Shown one piece after another: positions 39,626 through 49,191 of a stretch of 64,000 nucleotides of DNA. Below the pieces are notes generated by a model. The model saw only the letters and a list, made by a program, of their open reading frames with translations, searched no databases and had not been told where the DNA came from. Origin of the DNA: Basfia succiniciproducens (GTDB lineage: Bacteria; Pseudomonadota; Gammaproteobacteria; Enterobacterales; Pasteurellaceae); NCBI RefSeq assembly GCF_011455875.1, contig NZ_CP015031.1, positions 496,001 to 560,000 of the forward strand. The letters run 5' to 3'. How positions within the stretch are numbered: position 1 is the stretch's first letter; the number at the start of each line of letters is the position of its first letter. A program made the translations under genes and the position numbers.

Positions 39626-39793
39626 ATAGAAAAATTTTTCAAAAAAGTGCGGTCAAAATCCGGCATTTTTTGAATGGTGACGGATTTTTATGAATCCGTT
39701 TCATAATGGATAAGAAATATTTTCACCTCAGAAGGGGATAAAATTCTGTTAGAATCACTAAACATAAAATTTATTCATATAAGGAAAATAATA

Positions 39794-40942
39794 ATGACAA
39801 AGTTATTCCCAAACGCAACAGTACGTACTTCGGCACCTTACCGTTTTGATATTGTCGGTAGTTTTTTGCGCTCCGACGCCATAAAATCCGCAAGAGCGGC
39901 TTGCGCCTGCGGCGATATTTCATGCGCCGATTTAACTCGGGCGGAAGATGCGGAAATCGCAAAATTAGTAGAACGGCAAAAATCCGTCGGTCTGCATGCG
40001 GTAACAGACGGTGAATTCCGTCGTACATTCTGGCATTTGGACTTTTTAGCCGGTTTAGACGGTGTGGAAGAAGTGGATGCCGAAAAGTTTTCCGTACAGT
40101 TCAAACATCATAATGTGCGACCGAAAACCTTGAAAATTGTCGGTAAAGTGGATTTTTCGGAAAATCATCCTTTCGTTGAACATTTCCGTTCCGTAAATGA
40201 ATTGGCAAAAGGCACCGAAGTGAAATTTACTATTCCTTCGCCTTCTATGCTGCATTTAATCACCAATGTGCGAGCGACAAATTATCAACCGATTCCCCGT
40301 TATGAAAATAACAATCAGCAATTATTGGATGACATCGCCGACGCTTACATTAAAGCAATGAATATTTTCTATAAACTGGGTTGTCGTAATCTGCAATTAG
40401 ACGACACCAGTTGGGGTGAGTTTTGTGCGGAAGATAAACGCGCCGCTTATCAGGAACGGGGCTTTGATTTAGACCAAATCGCTAAGGACTACGTGTATAT
40501 GCTCAATAAAATCGTGGACGCCAAACCGGCGCAGGATATTGCGATCACCATGCACATCTGCCGCGGTAATTTCCGTTCAACCTGGTTTTCGGCGGGCGGT
40601 TATGAACCCGTGGCGGAAATTTTATTCGGCAGCTGCCGGGTGGACGGTTTTTTCTTAGAATACGATTCTGATCGCGCCGGCGATTTTAAACCTTTACGTT
40701 TCATCAAGAATCAGCAAGTGGTACTGGGCTTGGTTACGTCGAAAGACGGCACATTGGAAAACCGTGAGGACATCATTAACCGCATTAAAGAAGCGGCGCA
40801 ATATGTGGATATTAACCAGCTCTGTTTAAGCCCGCAATGCGGCTTTGCTTCGACGGAAGAAGGCAATATCTTAACGGAAGAACAGCAATGGGCAAAACTC
40901 AACTTTATTCGTGAAATTGCGGAAGAAGTCTGGGGTAAATAG
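39794..40942 (+). CDS. MetE C-terminal-domain-like (YxjG/YxjH-type) methyltransferase
   Basis: 382 aa single-domain protein of the cobalamin-independent methionine synthase family. It lacks the N-terminal half of full MetE. Visible: RFDIVGSFLRSDAIKSARAA near residue 17, VTDGEFRRTFWHLDFLAGLD, NLQLDDTSWGEFC near 200, and the zinc-site segments MHICRGNFRS near 250 and LSPQCGFAS near 350. Relatives in Bacillus (YxjG/YxjH) are induced with the methionine regulon; some such core enzymes use methylcobalamin or other methyl donors. AAGGA lies 8 bp before the ATG. No MetJ box is evident. The stop codon's last base overlaps the small repeat at 40942. Confidence 0.88.
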   Translation: MTKLFPNATVRTSAPYRFDIVGSFLRSDAIKSARAACACGDISCADLTRAEDAEIAKLVERQKSVGLHAVTDGEFRRTFWHLDFLAGLDGVEEVDAEKFSVQFKHHNVRPKTLKIVGKVDFSENHPFVEHFRSVNELAKGTEVKFTIPSPSMLHLITNVRATNYQPIPRYENNNQQLLDDIADAYIKAMNIFYKLGCRNLQLDDTSWGEFCAEDKRAAYQERGFDLDQIAKDYVYMLNKIVDAKPAQDIAITMHICRGNFRSTWFSAGGYEPVAEILFGSCRVDGFFLEYDSDRAGDFKPLRFIKNQQVVLGLVTSKDGTLENREDIINRIKEAAQYVDINQLCLSPQCGFASTEEGNILTEEQQWAKLNFIREIAEEVWGK

Positions 40943-40970
40943 GATCTGTTTATAAAAGATAAACAGCCCC
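40942..40970. repeat. Collapsed copy of the 29.2-kb MITE-like element
   Basis: GGATCTGTTTAT-AAAAG-ATAAACAGCCCC: the left and right terminal repeats of the element at 29198-29402, joined with only 5 bp between. Forms an 8-bp hairpin. It begins at the last base of the upstream stop codon. Confidence 0.65.
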
Positions 40971-40981
40971 TGATTTCAAAT

Positions 40982-41048
40982 AAAAAGTGCGGTCAAAAAT
41001 TGACGATTTTTTTAGATAAAAATCAGTAAAATTTGACCGCACTTTTTT
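40982..41048. terminator. Uptake-signal inverted pair between convergent genes
   Basis: AAAAAGTGCGGTCAAAAATT at the left faces AAATTTGACCGCACTTTTTT at the right, about 25 bp apart. Terminator-like for both the methyltransferase gene and yedI. Confidence 0.8.
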
Positions 41049-41051
41049 CAA

Positions 41052-41915
41052 TTAATGGGCTTTTCTGCTGAATAATTTAAGTAAAGGCAGAATAACCGCG
41101 CAGGCGATGGCGCCGATAATCATGCCTGTCAGTCCTTCTACCAGCCAGGCAAGCTGATGATAAATCCGAAATTGTTCGACAAAGTGGTGAATTTCCGGTA
41201 GATAATGCACGAAAATACCGCCGCCGACCAAAAACATAGCGATAGTGCCGATGACGGACAATGACCGCATAAACCAAGGCATGATAAATAATAGAAACTC
41301 ACCGGATTTTTGTGAAAATTTACCGTTTTTTCGAAGCAACCACAAACCGATATCATCAAGTTTAACGATCAATCCTACCAAACCGTAAACGAAAACGGTG
41401 ATCCCCAAGCCAACGGCACTTAAGGTGAGAATTTTTGTGGAAATATCCGCCTGTTGAATACTGCCTAAGGCAATGATGATAATTTCGGCAGAGAGAATGA
41501 AATCGGTACGAACGGCACCTTTGATTTTATCTTTCTCATCGCTGCTATCTTTTATTTCTTCATGTTGTTCCTGGTGGATAAATTTGTGTAGGAGTTTTTC
41601 TACACCTTCGAAACATAAATAGGCACCGCCCGCCATTAATAAAATATTAATGGCGGAAGGGAAGTAAACCGACAACAATAACGCCAGCGGAATGAGGATA
41701 ACTTTATTTATCAGCGACCCGCGCGCAACGGAAAACACAACGGGCAATTCTCGTTCGGCGCCGATATCTTTGCCGCTGACCTGATTTGCGTTTAAGGCTA
41801 AATCGTCGCTGATTAGACCTACGGTTTTTTTAGCCGCAACCTTAGTCATTACGGATACGTCGTCAAGTACCGAGGCGATATCGTCCAATAAAGTGAATAA
41901 TGAGCTAAATGCCAT
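41052..41915 (-). CDS. yedI: DUF808 inner-membrane protein YedI
   Basis: 287 aa with about four or five hydrophobic segments. The start MAFSSLFTLLDDIASVLDDV and the segments KVAAKKTVGLISDDLALNAN, FVYGLVGLIVKLDDIG and GGAYLCFEGVEKLLHK are those of the YedI/DUF808 family. Function unknown; probably a membrane protein involved in transport or envelope upkeep. Monocistronic between convergent neighbours. Confidence 0.93.
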   Translation of the reverse strand: MAFSSLFTLLDDIASVLDDVSVMTKVAAKKTVGLISDDLALNANQVSGKDIGAERELPVVFSVARGSLINKVILIPLALLLSVYFPSAINILLMAGGAYLCFEGVEKLLHKFIHQEQHEEIKDSSDEKDKIKGAVRTDFILSAEIIIIALGSIQQADISTKILTLSAVGLGITVFVYGLVGLIVKLDDIGLWLLRKNGKFSQKSGEFLLFIMPWFMRSLSVIGTIAMFLVGGGIFVHYLPEIHHFVEQFRIYHQLAWLVEGLTGMIIGAIACAVILPLLKLFSRKAH

Positions 41916-41944
41916 AATTTATTTCCTAAATAAAATATTCAACT

Positions 41945-41971
41945 AAAAACGCACATTAAGCGTGCGTTTTA
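41945..41971 (-). terminator. Terminator after ycaO
   Basis: On the minus strand ACGCAC-GCTTAAT-GTGCGT followed by TTTTAG, 18 bp after the ycaO stop. Confidence 0.8.
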
Positions 41972-41988
41972 CGTTTGTTGAAAAAGGT

Positions 41989-43749
41989 TTATTTCCAGTT
42001 TTCACGTTTTGCCGTTTGCAGTTTTTCGTATGCTTTTAAGAGCTTTTGATGTGCCTGAAATTTGTTTAAGTGCTCATCATCGGCTAATAAATCATAAAAC
42101 GGATTACCGCCTTGAACGGCATTCCAGGCAAAATCTGCGGCGGTTTTACCATACATTTTTTCAAATACGTTGCGGTATTGTATCGGCGTACGCGATTCAT
42201 CCAGAAATAATTCAAGGGTGCTGATTAAACAGCGGTAATAGTTTGCTCGTTCGGGAGTGAAAACCGAACTATTCATGTTATATGTCCAGTTTGCCCATTC
42301 CAGCGCCATTTCTAAATCACCTAAGGCCAAATGCAGCATGGATTTTAATTCGCCCGTACGCAAAGTCACCCAGCCGGATTTCGGCGGCGCCACTAAACCG
42401 ATGAATTCACGCACACGGGTTGCATCGTCGATGGCTTGTTCGTCTAATTCTTCAAGCAGTTCCAGATAAGTTTCTTTATCGTGATGGAAGTGCGGTAAAT
42501 CCAATAAGATTTCTCGCCACTCCATACCCATATTGTTATTCGCATAGATTAAATCGTCCGCCGGATAAATATCCGACATGCCGGGCACGATACTGCGACA
42601 GGCATAGACATCTAAGTGATTGTAATCCATGATATAAACTTCTTTTTTATCTTCGTTGAAGATATTCATTAAGTTGTCGTATTCTTCATGGCTGGTGCCG
42701 GAGAAATCCCAGTGTACAAAGTCGTAATCCGCTTCGTCTTTAAACAGATCCCAAGAGATTAAACCGCTGGAGTCGATAAAATGGGTTTCAAGATTTGCTA
42801 AATCCGCCACATCTCCATTATTAAAGGAAGGCGGCGAGAAGACGTCTAAATCTTTCAGACTACGCCCTTGTAATAATTCCGTTACCGTACGTTCAAAGGC
42901 TACCTGAAAATTCGGATGGGCGCCGAATGAAGCAAAGCAAGTGCCGTTATTCGGGTTTAATAAAATCACACAAATCACCGGATATTTACCGCCTAGCGAA
43001 GCATCATAAGCCAAAATAGGGAAACCTTCTTCCTCTAATTTGTTAATGGATGCGGCAACGGTCGGATATTGCTCTATAACTTCCTGAGGAATCGGCGGCA
43101 GACTGATAGCTTCTTTTAAAATACGGTTTTTTACATAACGTTCAAATACTTCCGACAAACCCTGTACGCGCGCTTCGTACTTAGTATTACCCGCAGACAT
43201 ACCGTTTGAGGCATATAAATTGGCAATAATGCTTTGCGGAATATAAACGGTTTGCTGATCCGATTGGCGTACATAAGGCATAGCGACAATGCCGCGATCG
43301 TAATTGCCGGATTGCAGATCCACTAATAATTCAGGAGTTAGTTCCCGATTCGGATCGAAATAATTCAATAGGAACTCGTCTAAAATCCCTTCCGGTATGC
43401 TTGAATCATCTTCAATCGGGAACCATTTTTCAGTGGGATAATGGACGAATTCACCGTTGGCAAGATCTTGCCCTAAATAGTAATCGGAAAAGAAATAGTT
43501 GGTGGAAAGACGCTCAAAATATTCGCCTAATGCCGAGGCAAGCGCCGCTTTTTGGCTGCCGCCTTTACCGTTGGCAAAACATTGCGGGCAATCTTTATCG
43601 CGAATATGAACGGACCATACGTTTGGTACGGGGTTCAACCAAGAGGCTTCTTCAATATTAAAACCGAGTGCGGTCAGTTTTTGTTGAAATTTTGCGATAC
43701 TGTCTTCCAGCGCAGCATCTTTACCGGGAATAAAAGTTTGTTCAGTCAT
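41989..43749 (-). CDS. ycaO: YcaO cyclodehydratase-family protein
   Basis: 586 aa, the same length as E. coli YcaO. Includes the ATP-binding YcaO domain in the N-terminal two thirds (KGGSQKAALASALGEYFERL, SNGMSAGNTKYEARVQGLSE, VFERYVKNRI) and a helical, TPR-like C-terminal part. E. coli YcaO aids RimO-dependent beta-methylthiolation of ribosomal protein S12; azoline-forming relatives work with a partner E1-like protein. No peptide precursor or partner gene is adjacent, so this is the stand-alone housekeeping type. Contains one uptake signal. Confidence 0.95.
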   Translation of the reverse strand: MTEQTFIPGKDAALEDSIAKFQQKLTALGFNIEEASWLNPVPNVWSVHIRDKDCPQCFANGKGGSQKAALASALGEYFERLSTNYFFSDYYLGQDLANGEFVHYPTEKWFPIEDDSSIPEGILDEFLLNYFDPNRELTPELLVDLQSGNYDRGIVAMPYVRQSDQQTVYIPQSIIANLYASNGMSAGNTKYEARVQGLSEVFERYVKNRILKEAISLPPIPQEVIEQYPTVAASINKLEEEGFPILAYDASLGGKYPVICVILLNPNNGTCFASFGAHPNFQVAFERTVTELLQGRSLKDLDVFSPPSFNNGDVADLANLETHFIDSSGLISWDLFKDEADYDFVHWDFSGTSHEEYDNLMNIFNEDKKEVYIMDYNHLDVYACRSIVPGMSDIYPADDLIYANNNMGMEWREILLDLPHFHHDKETYLELLEELDEQAIDDATRVREFIGLVAPPKSGWVTLRTGELKSMLHLALGDLEMALEWANWTYNMNSSVFTPERANYYRCLISTLELFLDESRTPIQYRNVFEKMYGKTAADFAWNAVQGGNPFYDLLADDEHLNKFQAHQKLLKAYEKLQTAKRENWK

Positions 43750-43812
43750 GCTTTTCTCATCAGTTTAAAAGTTCCGTGCATAATAGAGAAGAACCGGAAG
43801 ATGAGCAAGCGT

Positions 43813-44526
43813 TTATTCATTAATCCGTTTGAAGGCGGCTTCCGGGCTGAAAACGTCTTCCTGATGGAACTGAATTTTCTGTGCCTGTGAACTGAGCGAA
43901 CAGGTTCTTTTTTGGGCAATAATCACGGTTAACGGCGAAAAAAGGGAAAAATGCTGCCGGTGCTGAAGAGCAAGGTTTTCGCATTGTAAAATATCAAAAT
44001 TAAGCAGCTCCAGCCAATCGATTATGAGCCAGGTCGGATATTGACGAAACGGGAATTTTTCATAAGGTGTTTGATGAAATTGCCGTTTAAACGCAAGGAT
44101 GCTCAAGGGGTTGAATAAAGAAATAAACAGTAGTCCGCTTTCCGTAGTAACCCGGGTTATTTCCCGCAATAATCGGTGCGGATCGGCGCAAAAGTTTAAA
44201 TTATTGGCAAGTAGGCAGGCATCGATAGATTCTTCAATTAACGGCAATTCCGTTACCTTGCTTCGTACGACGGAAGTGCAGGGTTGCAGGCAAAGTGCGG
44301 TCAGATTTTGCGGAATTTCGGGGCTGATAACAAGCTGATGGCGCATAGGCAAATCCAGTCCGATTTCCGCACTTAAGCCGCCGAGTTTCAGAATTTGGTC
44401 GCCCAAAATATTTGATAACCAATGGGAAAAATACCGGTTAAGTGCGTTACAATATAGCGTCCCGTTAGGGATTTGTTGCCAACTGGTCGGTAACTTAAGT
44501 TCTGTCGCGTGTTTGGCGTGCCACAT
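43813..44526 (-). CDS. YafS-like class I SAM-dependent methyltransferase
   Basis: 237 aa. N-terminal LGDQILKLGGLSAEIGL is a degenerate SAM-binding region. Motifs of the methyltransferase type 11 fold follow: LPLIEESIDACLLANNLNFC and DPHRLLREITRVTTESGLLF. Placed back to back with gloB, 30 bp apart, as yafS is with gloB in E. coli. Substrate unknown. One uptake signal in the middle. Confidence 0.85.
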   Translation of the reverse strand: MWHAKHATELKLPTSWQQIPNGTLYCNALNRYFSHWLSNILGDQILKLGGLSAEIGLDLPMRHQLVISPEIPQNLTALCLQPCTSVVRSKVTELPLIEESIDACLLANNLNFCADPHRLLREITRVTTESGLLFISLFNPLSILAFKRQFHQTPYEKFPFRQYPTWLIIDWLELLNFDILQCENLALQHRQHFSLFSPLTVIIAQKRTCSLSSQAQKIQFHQEDVFSPEAAFKRINE

Positions 44527-44556
44527 ATTATCACCTCATAGAAATAGGACGTTTTT

Positions 44557-45267
44557 ATGCTAGTTCCAATACCTGCTCTTAATGATAACTATATTTGGCT
44601 CTACGGGCGAGAAAATTTGCCGGTTATTGCGATAGATGTTGCAGAATGTAAAAATTTATCGGCATATTTAACGCAGCATCATTTGCAACTGGAAGCCGTT
44701 TTATTAACTCATTATCACGACGATCATACCGGCGGTGTGGAAGAATTAAAGCGCTATTATCCCGATATTCCCGTTTACGGACCTGCCGAAACCGCCGATA
44801 AAGGCGCAACACATATTGTTAACGAGGGAAATATCCAAACCGCACATTATCGGATTGAAGTTGTTCCCAGCGGCGGACATACGGCAAATCATGTCAGCTA
44901 TCTTATTGATAATCATCTGTTTTGCGGCGATACGTTATTTTCAGCCGGGTGCGGCAGAGTCTTTACCGGCGATTACGGGCAAATGTTTGAATCTATAACC
45001 CGTTTAAAGCAATTGCCTGACAAAACCGTCATTTGTCCGGCGCATGAATATACGCTGAGTAATTTGGTTTTTGCCGAAGCTTTCGCTCCTAATGAGAAAG
45101 TAAAAAGTGCGGTCAAAAATCAACGAATTTCGGTGGAATCGTTACGGGCGCAGAATAAGCCTAGTTTGCCGACCACATTGGCGTTGGAAAAAAACATCAA
45201 TCCGTTTTTACAGGCTGAAAATTTGGCTGATTTTATTTATTTACGTAAAGCAAAGGACAATTTTTAG
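44557..45267 (+). CDS. gloB: Hydroxyacylglutathione hydrolase (glyoxalase II)
   Basis: 236 aa metallo-beta-lactamase-fold enzyme that frees D-lactate and glutathione from S-lactoylglutathione, completing methylglyoxal detoxification. Metal site [10 protein letters not shown] near residue 51, then [29 protein letters not shown] near 125, and [10 protein letters not shown] near 160. Slightly shorter than E. coli GloB (251 aa). An uptake signal is read in frame as KSAVKNQ. Confidence 0.97.
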   Translation: MLVPIPALNDNYIWLYGRENLPVIAIDVAECKNLSAYLTQHHLQLEAVLLTHYHDDHTGGVEELKRYYPDIPVYGPAETADKGATHIVNEGNIQTAHYRIEVVPSGGHTANHVSYLIDNHLFCGDTLFSAGCGRVFTGDYGQMFESITRLKQLPDKTVICPAHEYTLSNLVFAEAFAPNEKVKSAVKNQRISVESLRAQNKPSLPTTLALEKNINPFLQAENLADFIYLRKAKDNF

Positions 45268-45319
45268 GCGGCTTATAGTAGAATAACCGATAACTTATTT
45301 ATTAATTAAGGAGCTTATT

Positions 45320-46207
45320 ATGACAGTTCAAAGCGGACTTTTATTAGAACATTGTAAAGCGGCAATTTATCTCGAAAGTGAAATTCATAATTTATCGCTA
45401 ATTCCCAAAGCCTGCCGTCAATTTAATCGGGCGTTGGAGCAATTACGCGAGCAGTATCCCGACGCCATGTTGGGAGCTGTGGTGGCATTCGGTGATAACG
45501 CCTGGAAGCGGTTATCGCAAAACAGTGCGCCGGAGCTTAAGTCTTTTGTTGCTTTAGGCAAAGGTAATCTGGCGGCACCGGCGACACAGCAGGATTTATT
45601 GGTACATATTCAATCTTTACGGCCTGATGTGAATTTTAGTGCGGCAAAAGCGGCAATGGATGCGTTTGGCGAGGCTATTCGGGTTATGCAGGAAATTCAC
45701 GGTTTCCGCTGGGTGGAAGAACGTGATTTAACCGGTTTTATTGACGGTACGGAAAATCCGCAAGGTGATGACAGACCTGTAGTCGGCACCATAGCGGAAG
45801 GTGAAGATGCCGACGGTAGTTATGTGATGACACAACGCTATGAACATGAATTAGCCAAATGGGAAAAGCTTTCTCAGCATAAGCAGGAACAAGTTATCGG
45901 CAGAACTAAGCCGGACAGCGAAGAATTAGATGAAGTGCCGGAAACCTCCCATGTGGGGCGCACGGACTTAAAAGAAGACGGCAAAGGTTTAAAAATCTTG
46001 CGTCAAAGTTTACCGTACGGTACGGCGAGCGGTACAAACGGTTTATTCTTTATCGCCTATTGTGCGACTTTGCATAATATCGAACAGCAATTGCTCAGTA
46101 TGTTCGGCGAGAAAGACGGCAAAACCGACCGTTTGTTAGGGTTTACCAAACCGGTTACCGGCAGCTATTATTTTGCACCGTCACTGGAAAAATTATTATC
46201 ATTGTAA
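45320..46207 (+). CDS. yfeX: Dyp-type heme peroxidase (YfeX family)
   Basis: 295 aa. Dye-decolourising peroxidase fold: GFIDGTENP (GxxDG motif with distal Asp) near residue 145, ETSHVGRTD with the proximal heme His near 213, and [12 protein letters not shown] with the distal Arg near 235. No twin-arginine signal, so cytosolic. YfeX-type proteins have been linked to iron release from heme or porphyrinogen oxidation, which is debated. The AAGGAG just before the ATG is a strong ribosome site. Confidence 0.93.
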   Translation: MTVQSGLLLEHCKAAIYLESEIHNLSLIPKACRQFNRALEQLREQYPDAMLGAVVAFGDNAWKRLSQNSAPELKSFVALGKGNLAAPATQQDLLVHIQSLRPDVNFSAAKAAMDAFGEAIRVMQEIHGFRWVEERDLTGFIDGTENPQGDDRPVVGTIAEGEDADGSYVMTQRYEHELAKWEKLSQHKQEQVIGRTKPDSEELDEVPETSHVGRTDLKEDGKGLKILRQSLPYGTASGTNGLFFIAYCATLHNIEQQLLSMFGEKDGKTDRLLGFTKPVTGSYYFAPSLEKLLSL

Positions 46208-46218
46208 TGCGATAAAGA

Positions 46219-46244
46219 CATCCGCTCTAAAAAGAGCGGATTCG
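46219..46244 (+). terminator. Hairpin after the Dyp peroxidase gene
   Basis: ATCCGCTCT-AAAA-AGAGCGGAT, 8-9 bp stem, followed by a mixed T-rich stretch. A second small GC stem (GGCGG..CCGCC) lies at about 46267-46284. Confidence 0.6.
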
Positions 46245-46301
46245 GTATTTTGAGAAAAATAAAATCGGCGGGATTTATTCCGCCATTTGTATTATGGCTT
46301 A

Positions 46302-47162
46302 CTATTCAACGTAACGTATAAGTCCTTCTTGTTGAGTGGTGGCAATTAATCGCCCCGCCTTATCGAAAATTTGTCCGCGCGCCAACCCCCGGGCGGCAAA
46401 GGCGTTATTACTTTCAATGGCGTACAACAACCAATCGTTTAGGTCAAAAGAACGATGGAACCAAATGCTGTGGTCAATGGTAGCCACCTTCATTCCTTTT
46501 TGTAAAAAGCCTTTCGCATGCGGGTGGAGTGCGGTCAAAATACAGTGAAAATCGGAAAAATAAGCTAATAAACATTTTTGGATATTTTGGTCTAACGGTG
46601 ATTTGCCGTTTGCTCGAACCCAAATGTATTGCTCTGGCGGTAATTCCGTACCGAGGAACGGATTATTAATATATTTCGCACGAATATCAAAAGGACGTTT
46701 GGCGGTAAATTTATCCCGTACCGATTCGGGAATATATTGCGCCGCTTTTTTTAATGCGTCGGATTCGGACATGAATTCTTCCGGCGAGCCGATTTCCGGC
46801 ATCTTAACCTGGTGCTCAAACCCCGATTCTTCAACCTGAAAGGAGGCGGTTACATGGCAAATAGGATGACCGTACTGAATGGCTTTTACCCGCAAGGCGG
46901 TAAAATTTCGCCCTTCGCGTAAGGTTTCCACATCATAAATTATTGGCCGCTGACTGTCTCCCGGTGCAAGAAAATAGGCGTGGCAGGAATGGAGCAGGCG
47001 ATCTTTCGGCGCTACCTGCATCGCGGCGGAAAGTGCCTGAGCGACTACTTGCCCGCCAAAAACCTGACGGAAACCGAGATCCTGACAGCCGCCGCGAAAT
47101 AATGCGTCATCTAATTGTTCTAATTTCAGCAAATGAATAAGATTGTCTAATACTTCTGACAT
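46302..47162 (-). CDS. tesB: Acyl-CoA thioesterase II
   Basis: 286 aa, double hot-dog fold. Hydrolyses medium and long acyl-CoAs. Family segments: GGQVVAQALSAAMQVAP near residue 33, HSCHAYFLAPGD, FTALRVKAIQYGHPICHVTA, VATIDHSIWFHRSFDLNDWL with the catalytic Asp, and GRLIATTQQEGLIR at the C-terminus with catalytic Gln. Length matches E. coli TesB. Divergent from ffs. Confidence 0.97.
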   Translation of the reverse strand: MSEVLDNLIHLLKLEQLDDALFRGGCQDLGFRQVFGGQVVAQALSAAMQVAPKDRLLHSCHAYFLAPGDSQRPIIYDVETLREGRNFTALRVKAIQYGHPICHVTASFQVEESGFEHQVKMPEIGSPEEFMSESDALKKAAQYIPESVRDKFTAKRPFDIRAKYINNPFLGTELPPEQYIWVRANGKSPLDQNIQKCLLAYFSDFHCILTALHPHAKGFLQKGMKVATIDHSIWFHRSFDLNDWLLYAIESNNAFAARGLARGQIFDKAGRLIATTQQEGLIRYVE

Positions 47163-47231
47163 GTTATGTTCCTTGGTTATTCTGTGCGTGGGTAAAGTTT
47201 AGCCGCTTAAGTATAAACCCTGGATAAAGAT

Positions 47232-47260
47232 TTGCAATCATCGGGGAGTTATTGCATAAT
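47232..47260 (+). promoter_or_regulatory. Promoter of ffs
   Basis: TTGCAA (47232-47237), a 17-bp spacer and CATAAT (47255-47260). A start near 47267 would give a leader of about 24 nt before mature 4.5S RNA, which RNase P removes in E. coli. Confidence 0.7.
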
Positions 47261-47290
47261 GAGCGCCATTAACCGCAAGGTTAAGTCTAT

Positions 47291-47404
47291 GGAGGCCCTC
47301 TTGGTTCCTCGCAATGATGTTCGGTTTATTAGGTCAGGTTCGGAAGAAAGCAGCCGGAGTCGAGATTTTCGTGTGCCGAGATCAAGCTGGGAGGGTCTCC
47401 ACCC
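47291..47404 (+). ncRNA. ffs: 4.5S RNA (signal recognition particle RNA)
   Basis: RNA that binds Ffh for co-translational targeting of membrane proteins. The apical loop and symmetric-loop region reads AGGTCAGGTTCGGAAGAAAG then CAGCC, as in E. coli 4.5S RNA with the tetraloop GGAA. Ends GGAGGCCC and GGGTCTCC pair with one G-U. The predicted mature length of about 114 nt matches the family. It lies between divergent tesB and the cydC terminus; no strong T-run terminator is visible after it. Confidence 0.95.
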
Positions 47405-47422
47405 AACTTAATCCCTTCTTTT

Positions 47423-49153
47423 CTAAATTCTCTCTACTAATTTTTTAAAGAATCCGTTATTTTTACTGTTCAATTCCTGATATGAACCTTTTTCCACTAA
47501 ATTTGTATCATCGATCACACAAATTTGATCAAATTGTTCGATTGCGGTTAAACGATGAGTTACCATAATCAGCGTTTTATTGGCGCTATGTTGCATAAGT
47601 AAACGTAGAATCCGGCGCTCGGTTTCGCGATCTAATCCTTCGGTTGGTTCGTCCAATAATAAAATCGGCGATTCATTAAGTAAGATTCGAGCCAACCCCA
47701 AACGGCGCTGTTCGCCGCCGGAAAGCGGGCGACCGCCTTCGCCTAACCAAAGGTCTAATCCCGATTCCTGCTCCAGCAATTTGGCTAAACCTACCTGAAC
47801 CAGTACTTCCCGCATTTTCAGATCATCGATCTTTGTTTTGTTGGCAATTTGCAGATTGTTGCGCAAGGTATCGCTAAAGGTGTGTATCCGCTGGGTTAAA
47901 AAGCAGATATTTTCACGCAAACATTGTTCGCTATAAGCATGAATAGGTTGCTCCGCCAATAAAATCTCACCTTGCGAAGGGTTATAATTGCGCACCAGCA
48001 ATTGCAACAAAGTGGATTTTCCGCTACCGGTTTTACCGAGAACTGCGACTTTTTGTCCTTTGCGAATCGTTAAACTAAGCCCGTTCAATGCGCAGGAGGT
48101 TCTTTCAGGGTAACTAAAAGAAACATCTTTAAGGCGAATTAAATCCGCAGTGGCGGAAAGTGCGGTCTGTTTTCCGCTAAATTTGACCAACGGCGGTTGG
48201 CTGATAATTTCGGTTACCCGATCCGCCGAAGCGATTACCTGACCGATATGCAGAAATGCCGCGCCGATAGGCATCAGAATTTCAAATGCGGCAAGCGCGG
48301 AAAAGGCAAATAACGCAAGTAAAGCGGCTTTGTATTCGCCTGTGCCTAAATCTATATGAGCCGCCGCCCATAAGGTAACGGCTAAAATCAGCCCGTTGGC
48401 AAAAAGCAAAATCGCACTGGATAAACCCGCCAGATTTGTTTCCCGCTGTTGATAAGCTTGCCATTCCGATTCGGTATTTGCCAGGTTTTGTTTTATTTTG
48501 TCTTCCGCGTTAAATAGTAACAATTCGGCCTGTGCTTGAATGAATTCAACAAATTGTGAACGATAAGTCGCTCGGGAAAGCGTGAGTTTCTTACCGAATT
48601 TTGTTCCTAATTTGTAGAAAACGGTAGGAATAACCAGCAATAAAACCAGTAAAGTAATACCGATAAATAGCGCCACAGGTAAATTGATAAAACTCAGACC
48701 AACGGTTATCAGGACAATAACAAAAATGGCGCTGACAAAAGGTGCAATAAGGCGGAGATATAAGCTATCCAGCGTATCTACATCGGCGACCAGACGGTTT
48801 AACAGATCGGAATTACGATAACGGTTCAATACCGCCGGACTAAGCGGAATGATTTTACCGAATACCTGAACGCGTAATTTTGACAAAATACGAAATGTCG
48901 CGTCATGGGTAACTATCTTTTCAAAATAGCGGGCAACGGTTCGCCCGATTGCCAGCCCCCGAACGGCGGATGAAGGATAAAAAAAGTTGAATAAGGTTCC
49001 GGCGCCGGCAATTGCGGTCGCCGCTAAAAACCAGCCTGACAGCGTAAGCAAGCCGATACTGGCGGCTAGGCCGAGAATCATCAAAATAACGCCAAGAATT
49101 AATGGAAATTTGGCATATTTGAATAAAGTTAAAAAGGGAATGAGTGAACGCAT
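47423..49153 (-). CDS. cydC: Glutathione/cysteine ABC exporter subunit CydC
   Basis: 576 aa half-transporter: six-helix domain then nucleotide-binding domain. With CydD it exports cysteine and glutathione to the periplasm and is needed for cytochrome bd assembly. Walker A VLGKTGSGKSTLLQLL near residue 365, signature LSGGEQRRLGLARILL, Walker B ILLLDEPTEGLD. TM1 region: LTLSGWFLAATAIAGAGTLF. Follows cydD by 38 bp. One uptake signal inside and one in the gap. Confidence 0.97.
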   Translation of the reverse strand: MRSLIPFLTLFKYAKFPLILGVILMILGLAASIGLLTLSGWFLAATAIAGAGTLFNFFYPSSAVRGLAIGRTVARYFEKIVTHDATFRILSKLRVQVFGKIIPLSPAVLNRYRNSDLLNRLVADVDTLDSLYLRLIAPFVSAIFVIVLITVGLSFINLPVALFIGITLLVLLLVIPTVFYKLGTKFGKKLTLSRATYRSQFVEFIQAQAELLLFNAEDKIKQNLANTESEWQAYQQRETNLAGLSSAILLFANGLILAVTLWAAAHIDLGTGEYKAALLALFAFSALAAFEILMPIGAAFLHIGQVIASADRVTEIISQPPLVKFSGKQTALSATADLIRLKDVSFSYPERTSCALNGLSLTIRKGQKVAVLGKTGSGKSTLLQLLVRNYNPSQGEILLAEQPIHAYSEQCLRENICFLTQRIHTFSDTLRNNLQIANKTKIDDLKMREVLVQVGLAKLLEQESGLDLWLGEGGRPLSGGEQRRLGLARILLNESPILLLDEPTEGLDRETERRILRLLMQHSANKTLIMVTHRLTAIEQFDQICVIDDTNLVEKGSYQELNSKNNGFFKKLVERI

Positions 49154-49191
49154 TGTTATCCTTTAAAATTTCGTAAATTTGTACCGCACTT

